Source of the DNA: Branchiostoma floridae | Taxonomy: Eukaryota > Chordata > Leptocardii > Amphioxiformes > Branchiostomatidae | Assembly (NCBI RefSeq): GCF_000003815.2 | Contig: NC_049991.1 | Location: 14,011,612-14,075,611 of the forward strand | Direction of reading: 5' to 3' | DNA length: 64,000 nucleotides | Part shown: positions 14,201 through 26,200 of the stretch, piece by piece | Position numbering within the stretch: the stretch's first letter is position 1 | Layout of the letters: the number at the start of each line of letters is the position of its first letter | Notes under the pieces: generated by a model | Seen by the model: the letters and a program-made list of their open reading frames with translations, nothing else | Told to the model about the DNA's origin: nothing | Databases searched by the model: none | Translations under genes and position numbers: made by a program

Positions 14201-17200
14201 AGATGAACTTTCATTCAAAGGTATTGACTTTTGTCTTTGTCAAAACGTGTAGATACCAACACAATGGCATCCATGTCACATTATGGTTGCTGGTTATACA
14301 CATTTTAGTCCAGACATACCTAAATTGTAATTTCTGCTTTCTTCATGTCTAACTCTAAATGTTGTTTGAAAATGTCTAATACAGACACTTCTCCAGATTA
14401 CATCACTTTGTTGAGTGAATGTCTTATGTACACGGTGTCCTAATTAGGTTTAGCTTTTTGTCAACTTTTATCCTGTTTTTCAAAGGAATTTCCCCAGCCA
14501 GAAAGCCTGGGACACAGCCACAGGGTGCAGCCGCACCAGAGGGTGGTTAGTCCTGGGAAGAAGGCTGCAGGGAAGGTGCTAGATCCCAGGCTGGAGCACA
14601 GCACCACCGGTCATGATCAGCCTCTGGTTAAAAAACATTTTGTACCGAGGGAGAAGTCATCTAATTTGGCTCAGGTAAAAGCTGGTCCAGTGTTTCTTTC
14701 CATTCAGCAAGGATCATAGTTTGAGACATTCTGGCAGTAACAAGTAGAATAATAACACCTGATGCCAGTTTGTTAAGAATAAGATTACAATAATTTATTG
14801 TATCATGCCATGTCTTTACTTAAAACTTTTATCTGTTGTGGACCATCTACAATGTGTAAATCAAACTTCTGTTCATCATGATGTATGTGTAAGTCAGCTT
14901 GGAGAATTTTACAGAAATTTAAAGCTTACTTACTGCCCTCTGTTGTGAACACTTATCATGCTTTTATTCTCTGAAATTTACCCATATGTAAATATTTTTT
15001 GATTTCTACCAATGATAGAGGAGATACACAGCGCCCCCTAACCAGGCCGGGCTCACACTGCAGGCTGTGATTGGGTACAATGGGAACGGCAGGGGGAACA
15101 TGGTCTGGAACTCAGACACAGGTGAGTCTATCCTTAACGTCATCCTTAACAAAGTTTGAGGAAAAGTTAAAACTTCAAGTAATAAGGAATAACATCAAAT
15201 TTGCCATTTCTCAATATTGTGTTCCCCTGCTAACAATTTAACCCCAATGAGTATTTATTTCAAGTTGTAAATTGATAACTTTGTACAGTTAACATTGTTT
15301 TAGATAATGAAAGCAATATCATAATCAACATAATGTCAGCAAAGTATTCATTAAGGTAACAGAACGTTTCTTAGATTGCTGTCACCAGTTTTCATATTAT
15401 AATGACAATGACAATGACTGCTGTACACAATCATGTTTCAAATACCAGACAGATCACACATGAAATGGACACAGGTAGTTAAGTCTGAGTGACTTTTGAG
15501 TAAAGTTTGCATGTATTTTCTCCAGGTGTGTTTGCCTACACCAGTGGCTGTGTGGTGATCCTGGAGGACCTGAACTCAGGTGAACAGAAGCACCTGACAG
15601 GACATGTGGAGGAGGTGTCCACACTTGCCTTACAGAACGACTGCCAGGTACCTTTGGATTACATATTCTTACACATCCTGAGTCTGACTGGTAGACCAGA
15701 AAGTAGCTATACCCAACAGTTATCAGTTGCTAAAACAAAAGACGGAAAATCTGTCAGTCATGTTTCTGCAGGCGAAATTGACTCTATCCAAACACATGTT
15801 AAAGGAAAAAGTTGACAGTAGCTAAGATTATGGCACCGCATTGTTTTGTAATATGATACCTGAATAAAATGTTATCAACATGCTGCAAGTTCAGCAAAGA
15901 GCACTGTTGTGTGGAACAGGTATCACAATGATCTGGAAAGTATAGCCTCGTAGACAATAAGAATGTAATGTGTCCTGAAGCTGTAGTCAAAGGGTCTGGT
16001 TGCATTCATCATACAACCATGTATTGGTCACAAACAGTGGGAATTTTGCATGCATGTGTCCTATCAAGTTCAGCTGCCTTGTCACAGGAAAGCTGTCTTA
16101 GATCCTTGGTAGATTCTTGTTGTCTTAGAGCCTTGTTGCTCTTGGCGGGAGTGTTTGAAAATTCTACTACTGATATATCAAAACTGTACAATGACCCATG
16201 ACAAATGTGAATGCACTTTGTAGTTTGTGTAAATCCTGGGCCCGTACTGCTGCATACATAAGAACTGGTGCCTGCATCTGACTGTTGCTCTACTATTACA
16301 TTGTTGTTTGTGTAAACCCCATACTACTGTACATATAGGAGCTACTCTCTGTATCTGAATATTACTTCCGTACACATACATGTAGGTGCTGGTGTCTGCA
16401 TCTGGCAGCCGTGGGCTGGTGAAGAGCCAGGTGTGCGTGTGGGACCTGCAGAAGAACACCTGTCGGCAGGTGCTACATTATCATCAACACGACATCGTCT
16501 GCCTGGCCTACTCAAGAGACGACCGATTCCTGGTCACAGTCGGTAAGAATGCATTGTCTTACTCTTTGTAGTTAACAGCAGCAGCAGTTCCTAGCAGTAA
16601 AGTATGATCAGTTTTCACTATCTTATAATGTATGAACATATTTTGTATTACTTGAGAGATGACCACCTCCTGGTCACAGTTGGTAAGAATCATCTTTTTC
16701 TTCGTATTCAATGACAGTAGCAGTTCCTGGCATCAAAGACATGGTCAGTTTTCAATATCAACATCATATTAACACCTTAATATGTGCTTATGTCAATTAA
16801 CAATACACTATCAACAGCACAACATCGTCTTTCTAGCCTGCTCAAGAGATGACCGCTTTCTGGTCATAGTTAGTAAGAATCATCTTTTTCTTCGTATTCA
16901 ATGACAGTAGCAGTTCATGGCAATGAAAAAATGGTCAATTTTCAATATAGAAATGAATGCATTATGTACTTATGTGTGAGTCAGTCACTTGCTCAACGAT
17001 ACACTACCACCAACACAACATTGTCTGTCTGTCCTACTGGAGAGACAGTCAGTAATACTATTCTCTCCTTGTTTATTGAGCACTTTTGCAAACTTCAAAA
17101 TAAGTTATTGCCAGAAAACATTGGCCAGTTTTCAACATTTGGACACCTGTAGTTGTATTGCTTAACAATTGTATGTCTTTGGAATTCGATACTCACATAA

Positions 17201-20200
17201 TTTGGAAGGTGAGCATGCATGATTTACATAGGGGCACATGTTTGTTTTAAGTAGGAAGTCATCTTCTTTTTAGCAAAGCTGCTGAAGATAGACCCTAGTA
17301 GTTTTAAAATTTATCTACATTTGTATACGTGTAGACCATGATCTATTTCATTAACCATGATACCAAGGATTTGAGTGTACATTGTAACTGGCAACAATGT
17401 AATACCAATAATCTCTTTTTAATGAAAAGGAATTTGATGGGAAGACATTGTTTCTGTCAATGCAGAGTCTAAACAAGTCTTCAGTCTTTAAATTTATACC
17501 TTTTCTATCAAAAAGAAGATTGATGTAATATTGACCTGATATATGGAGAACACAGGAATGTATATATCATTGTCATTAACTAGGGCATAACATAATGTAG
17601 TAAGGATCAACTTGTCAAAACATGATTGATTTGATGTGATGTGATATTGCAAGTATGGTCAAGCTGTTGCTGCAAGCCAGTCCATTTAAAAAGTTCGTGA
17701 GAATCATTCAAATAAAAACAAGTTCAAAAGTTAAGATTGATTTTAGTCATGGGAGTTATAAATGGGCAAAGGAAGTTAGTGCCAAGTCCTTTTCAAAGTT
17801 CCAAATGGAATAAAATAAGTCCTTTACGAATTTTTAAGAAAAGGCCCATACTTACATCCTGCACAAGAATAGCATACTGTAAATGCCTTTAAGTTTGCGG
17901 GGATTTAATTTTGCGGTAGCGAGAAAAAGGACTTTTCGCAGTGTTTTTGACTTTGCGGTAGCACCATGCACTGTAGTCTCTTACTGCCATGAAAAAACTT
18001 TTACGGTGGTTTACGGTGAACATTAAACCACTACGAAAGTTTCTGCATTTTCAGTACTACTGACTTTGTATGGAAGAGATCTAAATTTAGTACCCACACT
18101 TGGAGCCCTGCCACCAGCATGCTAAATGTACACATTAAAGCAGACACATATTGATTTGAGAAGTAACTGGCACAGTGGCACCACATCTGCATTATGCCGA
18201 CTCAGACCACCCTTAATCCTTATTAATGACCCTCTTTGAGGTATGATTGATTTTGCCTCCCCCGTGCTGTACTTCATGCTGTCAGAAGATGGATTAATGC
18301 AATACGTAGTCAAGGGCAAGAGCCTGGCCTTTGGTAGGTCTTAACTACTCGTACTTCTGTCTGTGGGGAGAGACTGACATTCAAAGGATATCACCTGAGA
18401 CACTAAAGCTTTGTCAAGTGTAAAGACCCTGTCACAAATGCCTTTTTAGCACTGAGAATTAGTGTCAGACATGGTTAGATGGTTTTTCCTTAAGTTTTTT
18501 TTTGCTCATGCTTCATGTATTGCAAAGTGCAGCTGTCACAATAAACAAAAGATTGATTCTATATAGCCGTGTATAGCCTACATGTATGTGTGACAAAACT
18601 CAAGAATGCAAAACAGAATTGTACGAAGGCCAAACTTTGACTGACATGAATCTGCTCTCTTACTTTTTGGTTGACAGCCAGATTGTTCTATTGTCTGTGT
18701 GATGTGTTTCTTATGTTACATATTTCCTGTGCTGACTGTAAATTTAGACCCCTTGTATGGACTCTAGGTAAATTATGAGTTTATGTCAACTCAAATCTAA
18801 CAAGATTATACCTTCAGGACCAGGGACAGGACCCAAAAGTTGCACCGTTACAAAATGAATAAAGAATCACAAAGCTCCTATTCTCTGCCATTAACTTCTT
18901 AGTGTTGGTAACAACTTTTATAGATGTCAACAGTGATGATGACACCTTATTTCCATAGGCTGTTGTGTTCAGCACCAAGGACAGATCCATCTTACCATTA
19001 TTGCTGTTATCTGTTTTCTGGCTGTGTCCTGCCCATGCTCATATCCATGGCTACCTTTTCAGTGATTAACATTTCTATAAATACATTTTACACTAGCAAA
19101 TGTAACCATACATCCATTGTACATCCTGTCCAAAATCAGTCACAGTTGTCCAAATTTTCTTTTTACGGATTGCATAGGTTTTATTTCTTACATTGTATTT
19201 TATTGTAGCTGTATTGTACGAACACTAGGAAGAGTAGTGAGATGATGTACTTTGTAAACACACTAATGGAGATCCAAATCAAACAAACAAACAAACAATA
19301 GGTCTTTCAGCACCAAGGGCAGGCATCTTTTTGTCGATGAAGTGCAGCTTTTACAGTGCAGATGCAGGTCATTTAATATACAGCCTCTTTACAATGGTTT
19401 CCTGTACAAAAAAGAGGAGAGAGCAACTGTTGATAACTCAACTTTCTGATGTTGCTGGCATACAAACATACCCTCATATGAAAGCCTGTCATCTCAGACT
19501 CAGCCATCCAAAAGCAAAACTAACGCCAAGAATCTAATGGCACAAATTTTTGGGAAAGGCAAAACAGCCTTTGACCACACCAAAGCCCAGTGAGAAAGTC
19601 CACTGTTGCTGGGACCAAAAAGGTCCAACTTTGTATCCCCTGATACTAGTAACCACAAAAACTCAGCTTTTCAGCCATAATCAGAAAGTAGAAACCCCCA
19701 CCCTGTCACATCTACCTCAAAACTGCGAGGATTTCTACCCATTTTGACTAGGGAAAAAAATCTTGAAGTTTCAGACCCAGAACTATCTTTGACCACCATC
19801 AATTTGCATGGAGGATGGCTGACAAATCCCCAACAGGTACCTTATTACTGACAGACATCTTCCCTCTCTCCCCACCCAGGAGACTACAGGGAGTGCACCA
19901 TTGCCTTGTGGAGCACCTTTGACTACTCCCTCCTGACGGCCACCAAAACCTCCCTCCCCATCCACGACCTGGGCTGGGATCCCTTCAATGCAAACGAGTT
20001 CACCTCCATTGGCCAGGCTGGCTCCATCTTTTTCTGGCTGGTGGACGAAACAAACAACAAAACAGTGCTGAATGTAAGTATGATATGCTATTTGTTAAAA
20101 ATCGTTTGGTCTATAGATGTTACATTTCTGTTAATGGCTCCATTGTAAATACAACACAGATAACAATATCATTATTTATTACAGGTACATGAAGCTGATG

Positions 20201-23200
20201 TTCCTAAAGAGATCCTTCAACCACTGTCTGTGGTAAGTATTAGCTTTCAAGTCATATATAGTTTCAACTTTGAAATTGTTTACATGTACATGATCTAGTT
20301 GACTAGTCCCAATGCCTTGACTTTTCATGCCGTGCTTAGGATGTCTCTCAAGTGTGATTTAATGTAACTTCATGTACTAGATTTTTCCCTACTGCAATTT
20401 TGAAACTGTACAAGAGCTTTCATATCAATTACCCACTAAAACGTAATAAAAGAAAAGCAGTTGGCATATGGGGTAGAGTGTTTTCCTTACACAGTATGTC
20501 TGGGAAGCAAATCCAGATTTGAAAAATGGTTAAGACTGTTTTTTCTGCTTAGCACACAACCTTGGAGAGTATGTAGGTTGAACATGTACTACACTACCAG
20601 TGGACTACATGTACATCCCTACTGAAGTGTTCTTTGTGGCCCAAGGACTATAGAAATGGAGATGGTCACTGTCCCCAAGCACCAAAGGATGTAGAAGGAT
20701 TCAACTTGTAACTTGAACCTACATTATGGTTCCTAACATTTTAATTTGACCTCTGATCTCCCACCTTCACTCTAAGTTACCTCTCAGTTGATTTTGTTAC
20801 TTTTCTGTTTACTTATTGTACAAGATTTGTTGCTTATGTTTTGTATTTATTGTTTATGAATTGTAGGACTCCAGGAAGAATAGTGATACTGCATGTATCA
20901 CTAATGGAGATCCAAATAAAACAAACAAACAAACAAACTGTTCCTGCAGGTGCCCACCCCAGTAGACTTCACCGCCCTGTGCTACTCTGCAGACAACATC
21001 CTGTATGTGGGAGGCAGTAATGGTGTGGTGTCAGCCTGGGACACCAGACAGAACATGTGCTTCATGCACTGGACTGCTGACTCAGGGGAAATTGGTAACA
21101 CTACTCCTTCTACTTCACAGTCCTTGTTGCAAGTCATGGATGAACTAAACATTAACTAACCAACACTAAAATTGATTGGGACCCCAAATTTTTGGCCAAC
21201 TCTGTCAGCCTTGTTCACCGAATGGACCCATCTACTGTAGCTTCCAGAACGGAGACACGTGACTGTAGCAGACGGTCATAACTGGCAGATGTTAGTCTTT
21301 TAGCAAAATCGTCCCCAAAAGTCACAGCATCATATTATGGACAGTTACATTTCTTTCACCTAGGATAATCATTAGACGTGTTAGCTACATAAGGATAGAT
21401 ACTATGTGCATATTCATGTTCTTTTAATCACCCCATGATAGTCAAAGATTTTTTTCCAATATAAGGTAAAGGTTTCTTCAGCACAAGTAATAAAAAGTGT
21501 TGATAAAGTGTACCTGGCCAACAATACAGAGGACAATTTAGCCACCTTCTTCAGAGCAATGAAGACTGGTTCCACAGTATTGTAGTATGATTGTAAAGAT
21601 TTGTCACCTTTTTTTTGTTGAAACCTTTTGTTTTGCAGGAGTGTTGGTGTGCAAAGCAGCCAGGCTGGTGACAGGCAGTACCTCCCAGCGCCTGAAGCTG
21701 TGGGCAGTGGTGGGGGTGGGAGACATGAGGATACCTACACAGTTTAACACGTAAGACAATTAGACAGTCAAGATTGAAGCTGAGTAACTTTGGTATGCTG
21801 AACTGACAATTGGTACACTTTTCTTACTAAGACATACTTGCTTCAGCTGTACATGTAACAAATGTCAGATGTTAATTTTCCTTGCAATAAAAACTCACCT
21901 TACAATGAAACACAAGTCTTGTTTCTCCCCTTTCAATCTTTATGCATAGTCATGTTATACTACATCAATTACAAAAGTACCAAACATTATGATAACACAT
22001 TTAGCAACATTTGCCTTTCTGTAAGACCCTGCTGTTAGGCCCTGCTGTAACTTCCATGTAAGTCAACTTCTCTTTTTTGGGGGTAGCATTTCTACAGAAC
22101 TTGCAAGAACTCTTCAACTGCTTCCTTCATTTTCTAACATTGTTGGAGTTTGTAACTGTCATTCCACACAAACAAATTGCTTAGCTCAAATTGATGGTCA
22201 CACATCCATCGACCTTCATCAGGAGTGGGGATTCAATTACTCTGAGCATGTGACCTTGGGACACGTGACTCGAGTAAAGGTCTCATTGATGAGTTTCTTC
22301 TTCCCATAGACTTATATGGTATAATACGTGTTTTACATGGGCGCGTTCGTAATAAACCAACCTGAAATAGATCGATTTTTTTAATTCTTTGTTGAGCACA
22401 GTTACTCGTCATCATGTAAAAAAATTCCCAACAGCTTCTATGCGTACAGTCTTTTATTAGGACAATTACAAAATGCAGTTAGCCAGGCATCGCAACAGGC
22501 ACTTTTTAGCTGCCACCAGTCAACCACACCACTCAAAACCCAGGACTGTGTACCTCCGATCTAGCGCGCGGCTGCCAAACTTTACCTGCTTATTTCTTCA
22601 GTTAGAAACAAAATTTCACAAATCTAACTTTTGATATCAGTTCCGTTGGCTAAAAGGGAATTTCTCACCGCTTAAAACACGCGTCCATCCAGCCGTTTAG
22701 CTTTTGGCTCGGATCTCTTTTAGGGTATCCACTAGCGGAGTAATACATCAATGAGACCTTAACTGTAATGTATTAATAATAAAATCTATCAAACGAAAGA
22801 ATACTGTCTTTTCCATCATCCATGAAAGTTTGGGTGTCGTGCGTCATCGTATTAACCTCTGACACCTGTTTGAAAACGGGTGCAATTATGACGTGAAAGC
22901 GCCACCTATCAGTTTTTGGACAAAGTACAAACGCGGTACAGACCGGAAAGAAAAGTTAAGTTTCTCTGACCCCTGTGACGTGTCGGAAACAGTTATTCAA
23001 TCGGTCAGTTGATGAGTTTGTCTGAAGAGTGTGCTCTGTGCATTTTTCCTTTGTTTTTATCGGAGTGAGTGAGACAGCGCGTCAACAGTATGGGCAAGAA
23101 CCCATGGAGGAGAAAGAGAAGACGTGACAAGGACAGGGTGGCGCTGATGAAGGCCATCGACTATAAGCTGTCGAGAGAAATGGTTGAGCGTCAACGTCAT

Positions 23201-26200
23201 CTCCGCTCAACCAACAAGTGCGAGGCCACACACCTTGTCCTCCTCAAGTCGCTGCCCAAGTCGAGGACATGGAAGAGGAACGCTGCTGGTCGGGCATTCA
23301 GTGCGGCACATTCGGTAGCAGTGGGCGGAATGGGAGAATCGATGGTGAGGATTTTAGCGACCCTTGGATGCAAGTTGCGCCCAGGCGGGCCGGCCAGTAA
23401 GTTCCTGAGCTGGGCGGACAAGAAAGCTAAGGCGGACAGGGCTAGGCAACGCACTGCCTATTTCAGAGGGAGACGCGCACACTCCTGGTGGCGGCAGCAA
23501 AATGCCAAGAAGGGATCTGGATACAGGCCCGAACAGCTCCATCCTAATTTTTCAGATGAACACGGTTATAGCGAGACCAAGTGAAAGCGCATTTCTTCGC
23601 TTATGGCTTGAATTAGAGATTTATGTCTAGAAAGGTAGACTACAATGTACCTAATTGCAATATGCCGGATTTCAGTCTATCTATGCCGGACAAACTTATC
23701 GGGCTGATTGGAACTTTTAGTCTAGATGCAGTCTACTTGGGATGTACAGGGGGGGGGGGGGGGGTTGGAGCTGGTAGTATCAAATCAAAAAGTAACAGAC
23801 ATCGTTGACATGCCATGCATATTATTTATTAGTGAATGATAATGCAGTCAGGGTGCTGCGGGTGGCCCATGCAGTGTTTCTCTGCGAAACAGTTCTTTCG
23901 CTGCTGATTCACCACGTTCTGCTCCAAGGACAGGTGGGCCAGGTTCACGCAGCGCTTCTCATGACAGAGATGACTGACTTGCATTGTTGGGTCAAGATTG
24001 TTCAGTCCGGAATCCAAGAAGTACAGCAGTCTGTGCGGACTCAGGGTCTCTTCACGCCCCCCTGAAGTCACCTTCATCTTCCCGTAGCCCTTCCTTGTTC
24101 TTGCGCCTTTCCAGATGATACACCCTTCAGCCGAGACAAAAGTCTTCGTGACTATTCGATACCGCAATGATGCTTCCTGTACATTAGAGGGACGTTGTCG
24201 GTAGAAGGCAGCCATTGTCACATCCAGCGTGTTTGAAAGCAAGAAGGTCACAGTTTATGATAGTCAGCGGGGTGAACTATCACATCTAGGAGGCCGGGGG
24301 GGGGGGGTTGTTTGTACAAGTAATCAACCCGTAATTAGCAGAAAAGCGAAGCACATTGATATGTAAAATATAGTTTTCAGACTAACGGTATCCACGCGAC
24401 TCTGTAATGAGTGATCTTGTGCTATTTGTGTATTTGTGTAGCCTATTTTGCCGTTAGTTTGTGAGAAATAGCGATATCGCTTGCTTGTACACGGTGAACT
24501 GCCAATAATAGACCCGTGCGTTCGTGTGCTTCTTAACACTTCATTTTTTCGCACAAAACGTAATGAAAACAATAAAATGGAAGTCGATTTTGTGCTATTT
24601 CGATGTGCAACCAGTCTTCCTTCAAATGGCTTTCAAATTGTTAGAAAAGCACGACACAATAAAAAAATGTAATAAAACACCCCTCGGAAATGTAGACTCG
24701 TCCGTTGCCATGGTAACGGTGATAGATACAGAGGACGACTTGTGCCCAAAAAATGCGGCGTGACGTCCGATTATATACAGTCTTGAAATTCTGGCTCCAC
24801 CTATAATCGTTGATTTTTTATGAATATTTTTCGATTTTATTTAAGGTCTCATTGATGAGTTTCTTCTTCCCATAGACTTATATGGTATAATACGTGTTTT
24901 ACATGGGCGCGTTCGTAATAAACCAACCTGAAATAGATCGATTTTTTTAATTCTTTGTTGAGCACAGTTACTCGTCATCATGTAAAAAAATTCCCAACAG
25001 CTTCTATGCGTACAGTCTTTTATTAGGACAATTACAAAATGCAGTTAGCCAGGCATCGCAACAGGCACTTTTTAGCTGCCACCAGTCAACCACACCACTC
25101 AAAACCCAGGACTGTGTACCTCCGATCTAGCGCGCGGCTGCCAAACTTTACCTGCTTATTTCTTCAGTTAGAAACAAAATTTCACAAATCTAACTTTTGA
25201 TATCAGTTCCGTTGGCTAAAAGGGAATTTCTCACCGCTTAAAACACGCGTCCATCCAGCCGTTTAGCTTTTGGCTCGGATCTCTTTTAGGGTATCCACTA
25301 GCGGAGTAATACATCAATGAGACCTAAAGAATCAGCCCCCGTCTCTGTTAAGTGTCTGCTGATGACTGTGCTCTTATGTACAATGTAGATTCGAGGTAAG
25401 CAATTTGTTCATGTTCAATGACAGTTATAAACTGCAAGATGGATTGTACCAACACAGATGAGCTGTGATGCAATTAATTTCCAGCATTGTTTAAAATCTC
25501 ACTTCCAAAAGTACCCAAAACCACATTTATTCTGTAGTACGGAGACCAAAGGGCTGACCATGGATGATGAGATGGTGCTTGACGGACAGGTCACGTGCGC
25601 CGCCTTCGATGACACCATGGACCTGGGCATTGTGGGTACAACAGGAGGAACTCTGTGGTACATCAACTGGGTGGAGAGGACTAACATCCGATTGGTCAGT
25701 GGACATGGCAGCAAGGTAGGATGAGCAAATTACACTTCAAGTTATTAAATCCTTATTGCACATAGGCATCCATGGATTCCCAAGTGAACCTTCTGCTGAC
25801 TTATTTGGAAGTTAGGTGAGAGCAAGGTCATTGAGAGCAAGGTCATCTGTGGAGTTGGTCTATAGCTATGAGATTGCCTACAACTCTGTAAAATACATCT
25901 GCACCAGCTTACTATGAATTTTGCATGTGTGATGGGCTTTGGTTAAAAACTGAAGAAAGTGTGTGTGTGTGTGTGTACATGTATGTCATGAGATCATGTC
26001 TTATGTCTTTGCATGACTTGAATTTCACATTTTTTGCCTGACAACTATTATGATATAGTATAAAACCTGTATACCCTTTAAGAAGATCAAATCTTTCTGA
26101 AACAATTTGATTCCTCAAAGATATTTTAAGCACAAAATTTGGTCTTTGGGTGAAGAGTTGCAGAATCAAAATGGTACCAAGCAGCATCTGTACATGTGTT

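Larger units (their letters stand above)
16543..19879. other. WDR90 intron 29 (3.3 kb) with exon-derived repeats, a MITE and a LINE tail
   Basis: The left 520 bp contain three decayed tandem copies derived from the 3' end of exon 29 and its donor. A TA-flanked MITE follows at 17877-18054 and a CR1-like tail at about 18960-19299. The rest (about 17070-17870, 18060-18950 and 19330-19870) is AT-rich with nothing recognised. Confidence 0.6.
22279..25324. mobile_element. Composite mobile element with 480-bp terminal direct repeats and two convergent genes
   Basis: 3046 bp in WDR90 intron 33. It is bounded by direct repeats at 22279-22758 and 24845-25324, both exactly 480 bp and indistinguishable by eye. 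The outer flanks are TAAA (22275-22278) and TAAA (25325-25328), a 4-bp target duplication. The inner flanks are TTAA on both sides (22759-22762 and 24841-24844). The interior carries a basic protein gene (+) and an HNH endonuclease gene (-). There is no tRNA primer-binding site after the left repeat, no polypurine tract before the right repeat, and no reverse transcriptase, integrase or DDE transposase frame, so it is not a standard LTR element. It is probably young, given the repeat identity. Confidence 0.85.

Noticed and set aside
16802-16880. Alternative WDR90 exon
   Set aside because: Open and with a donor, but it has no convincing acceptor because the duplicated segment starts inside exon 29. 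Kept as a decayed copy.
23069-23089. GTG start for the basic protein of the mobile element
   Set aside because: Nuclear genes rarely start with GTG and the ATG at 23090 has good context.
22279-25324. Reading the 3.05-kb element as an LTR retrotransposon
   Set aside because: Repeat ends are GG/CC rather than TG/CA; no primer-binding site, polypurine tract, or reverse transcriptase, integrase or protease frames were seen.
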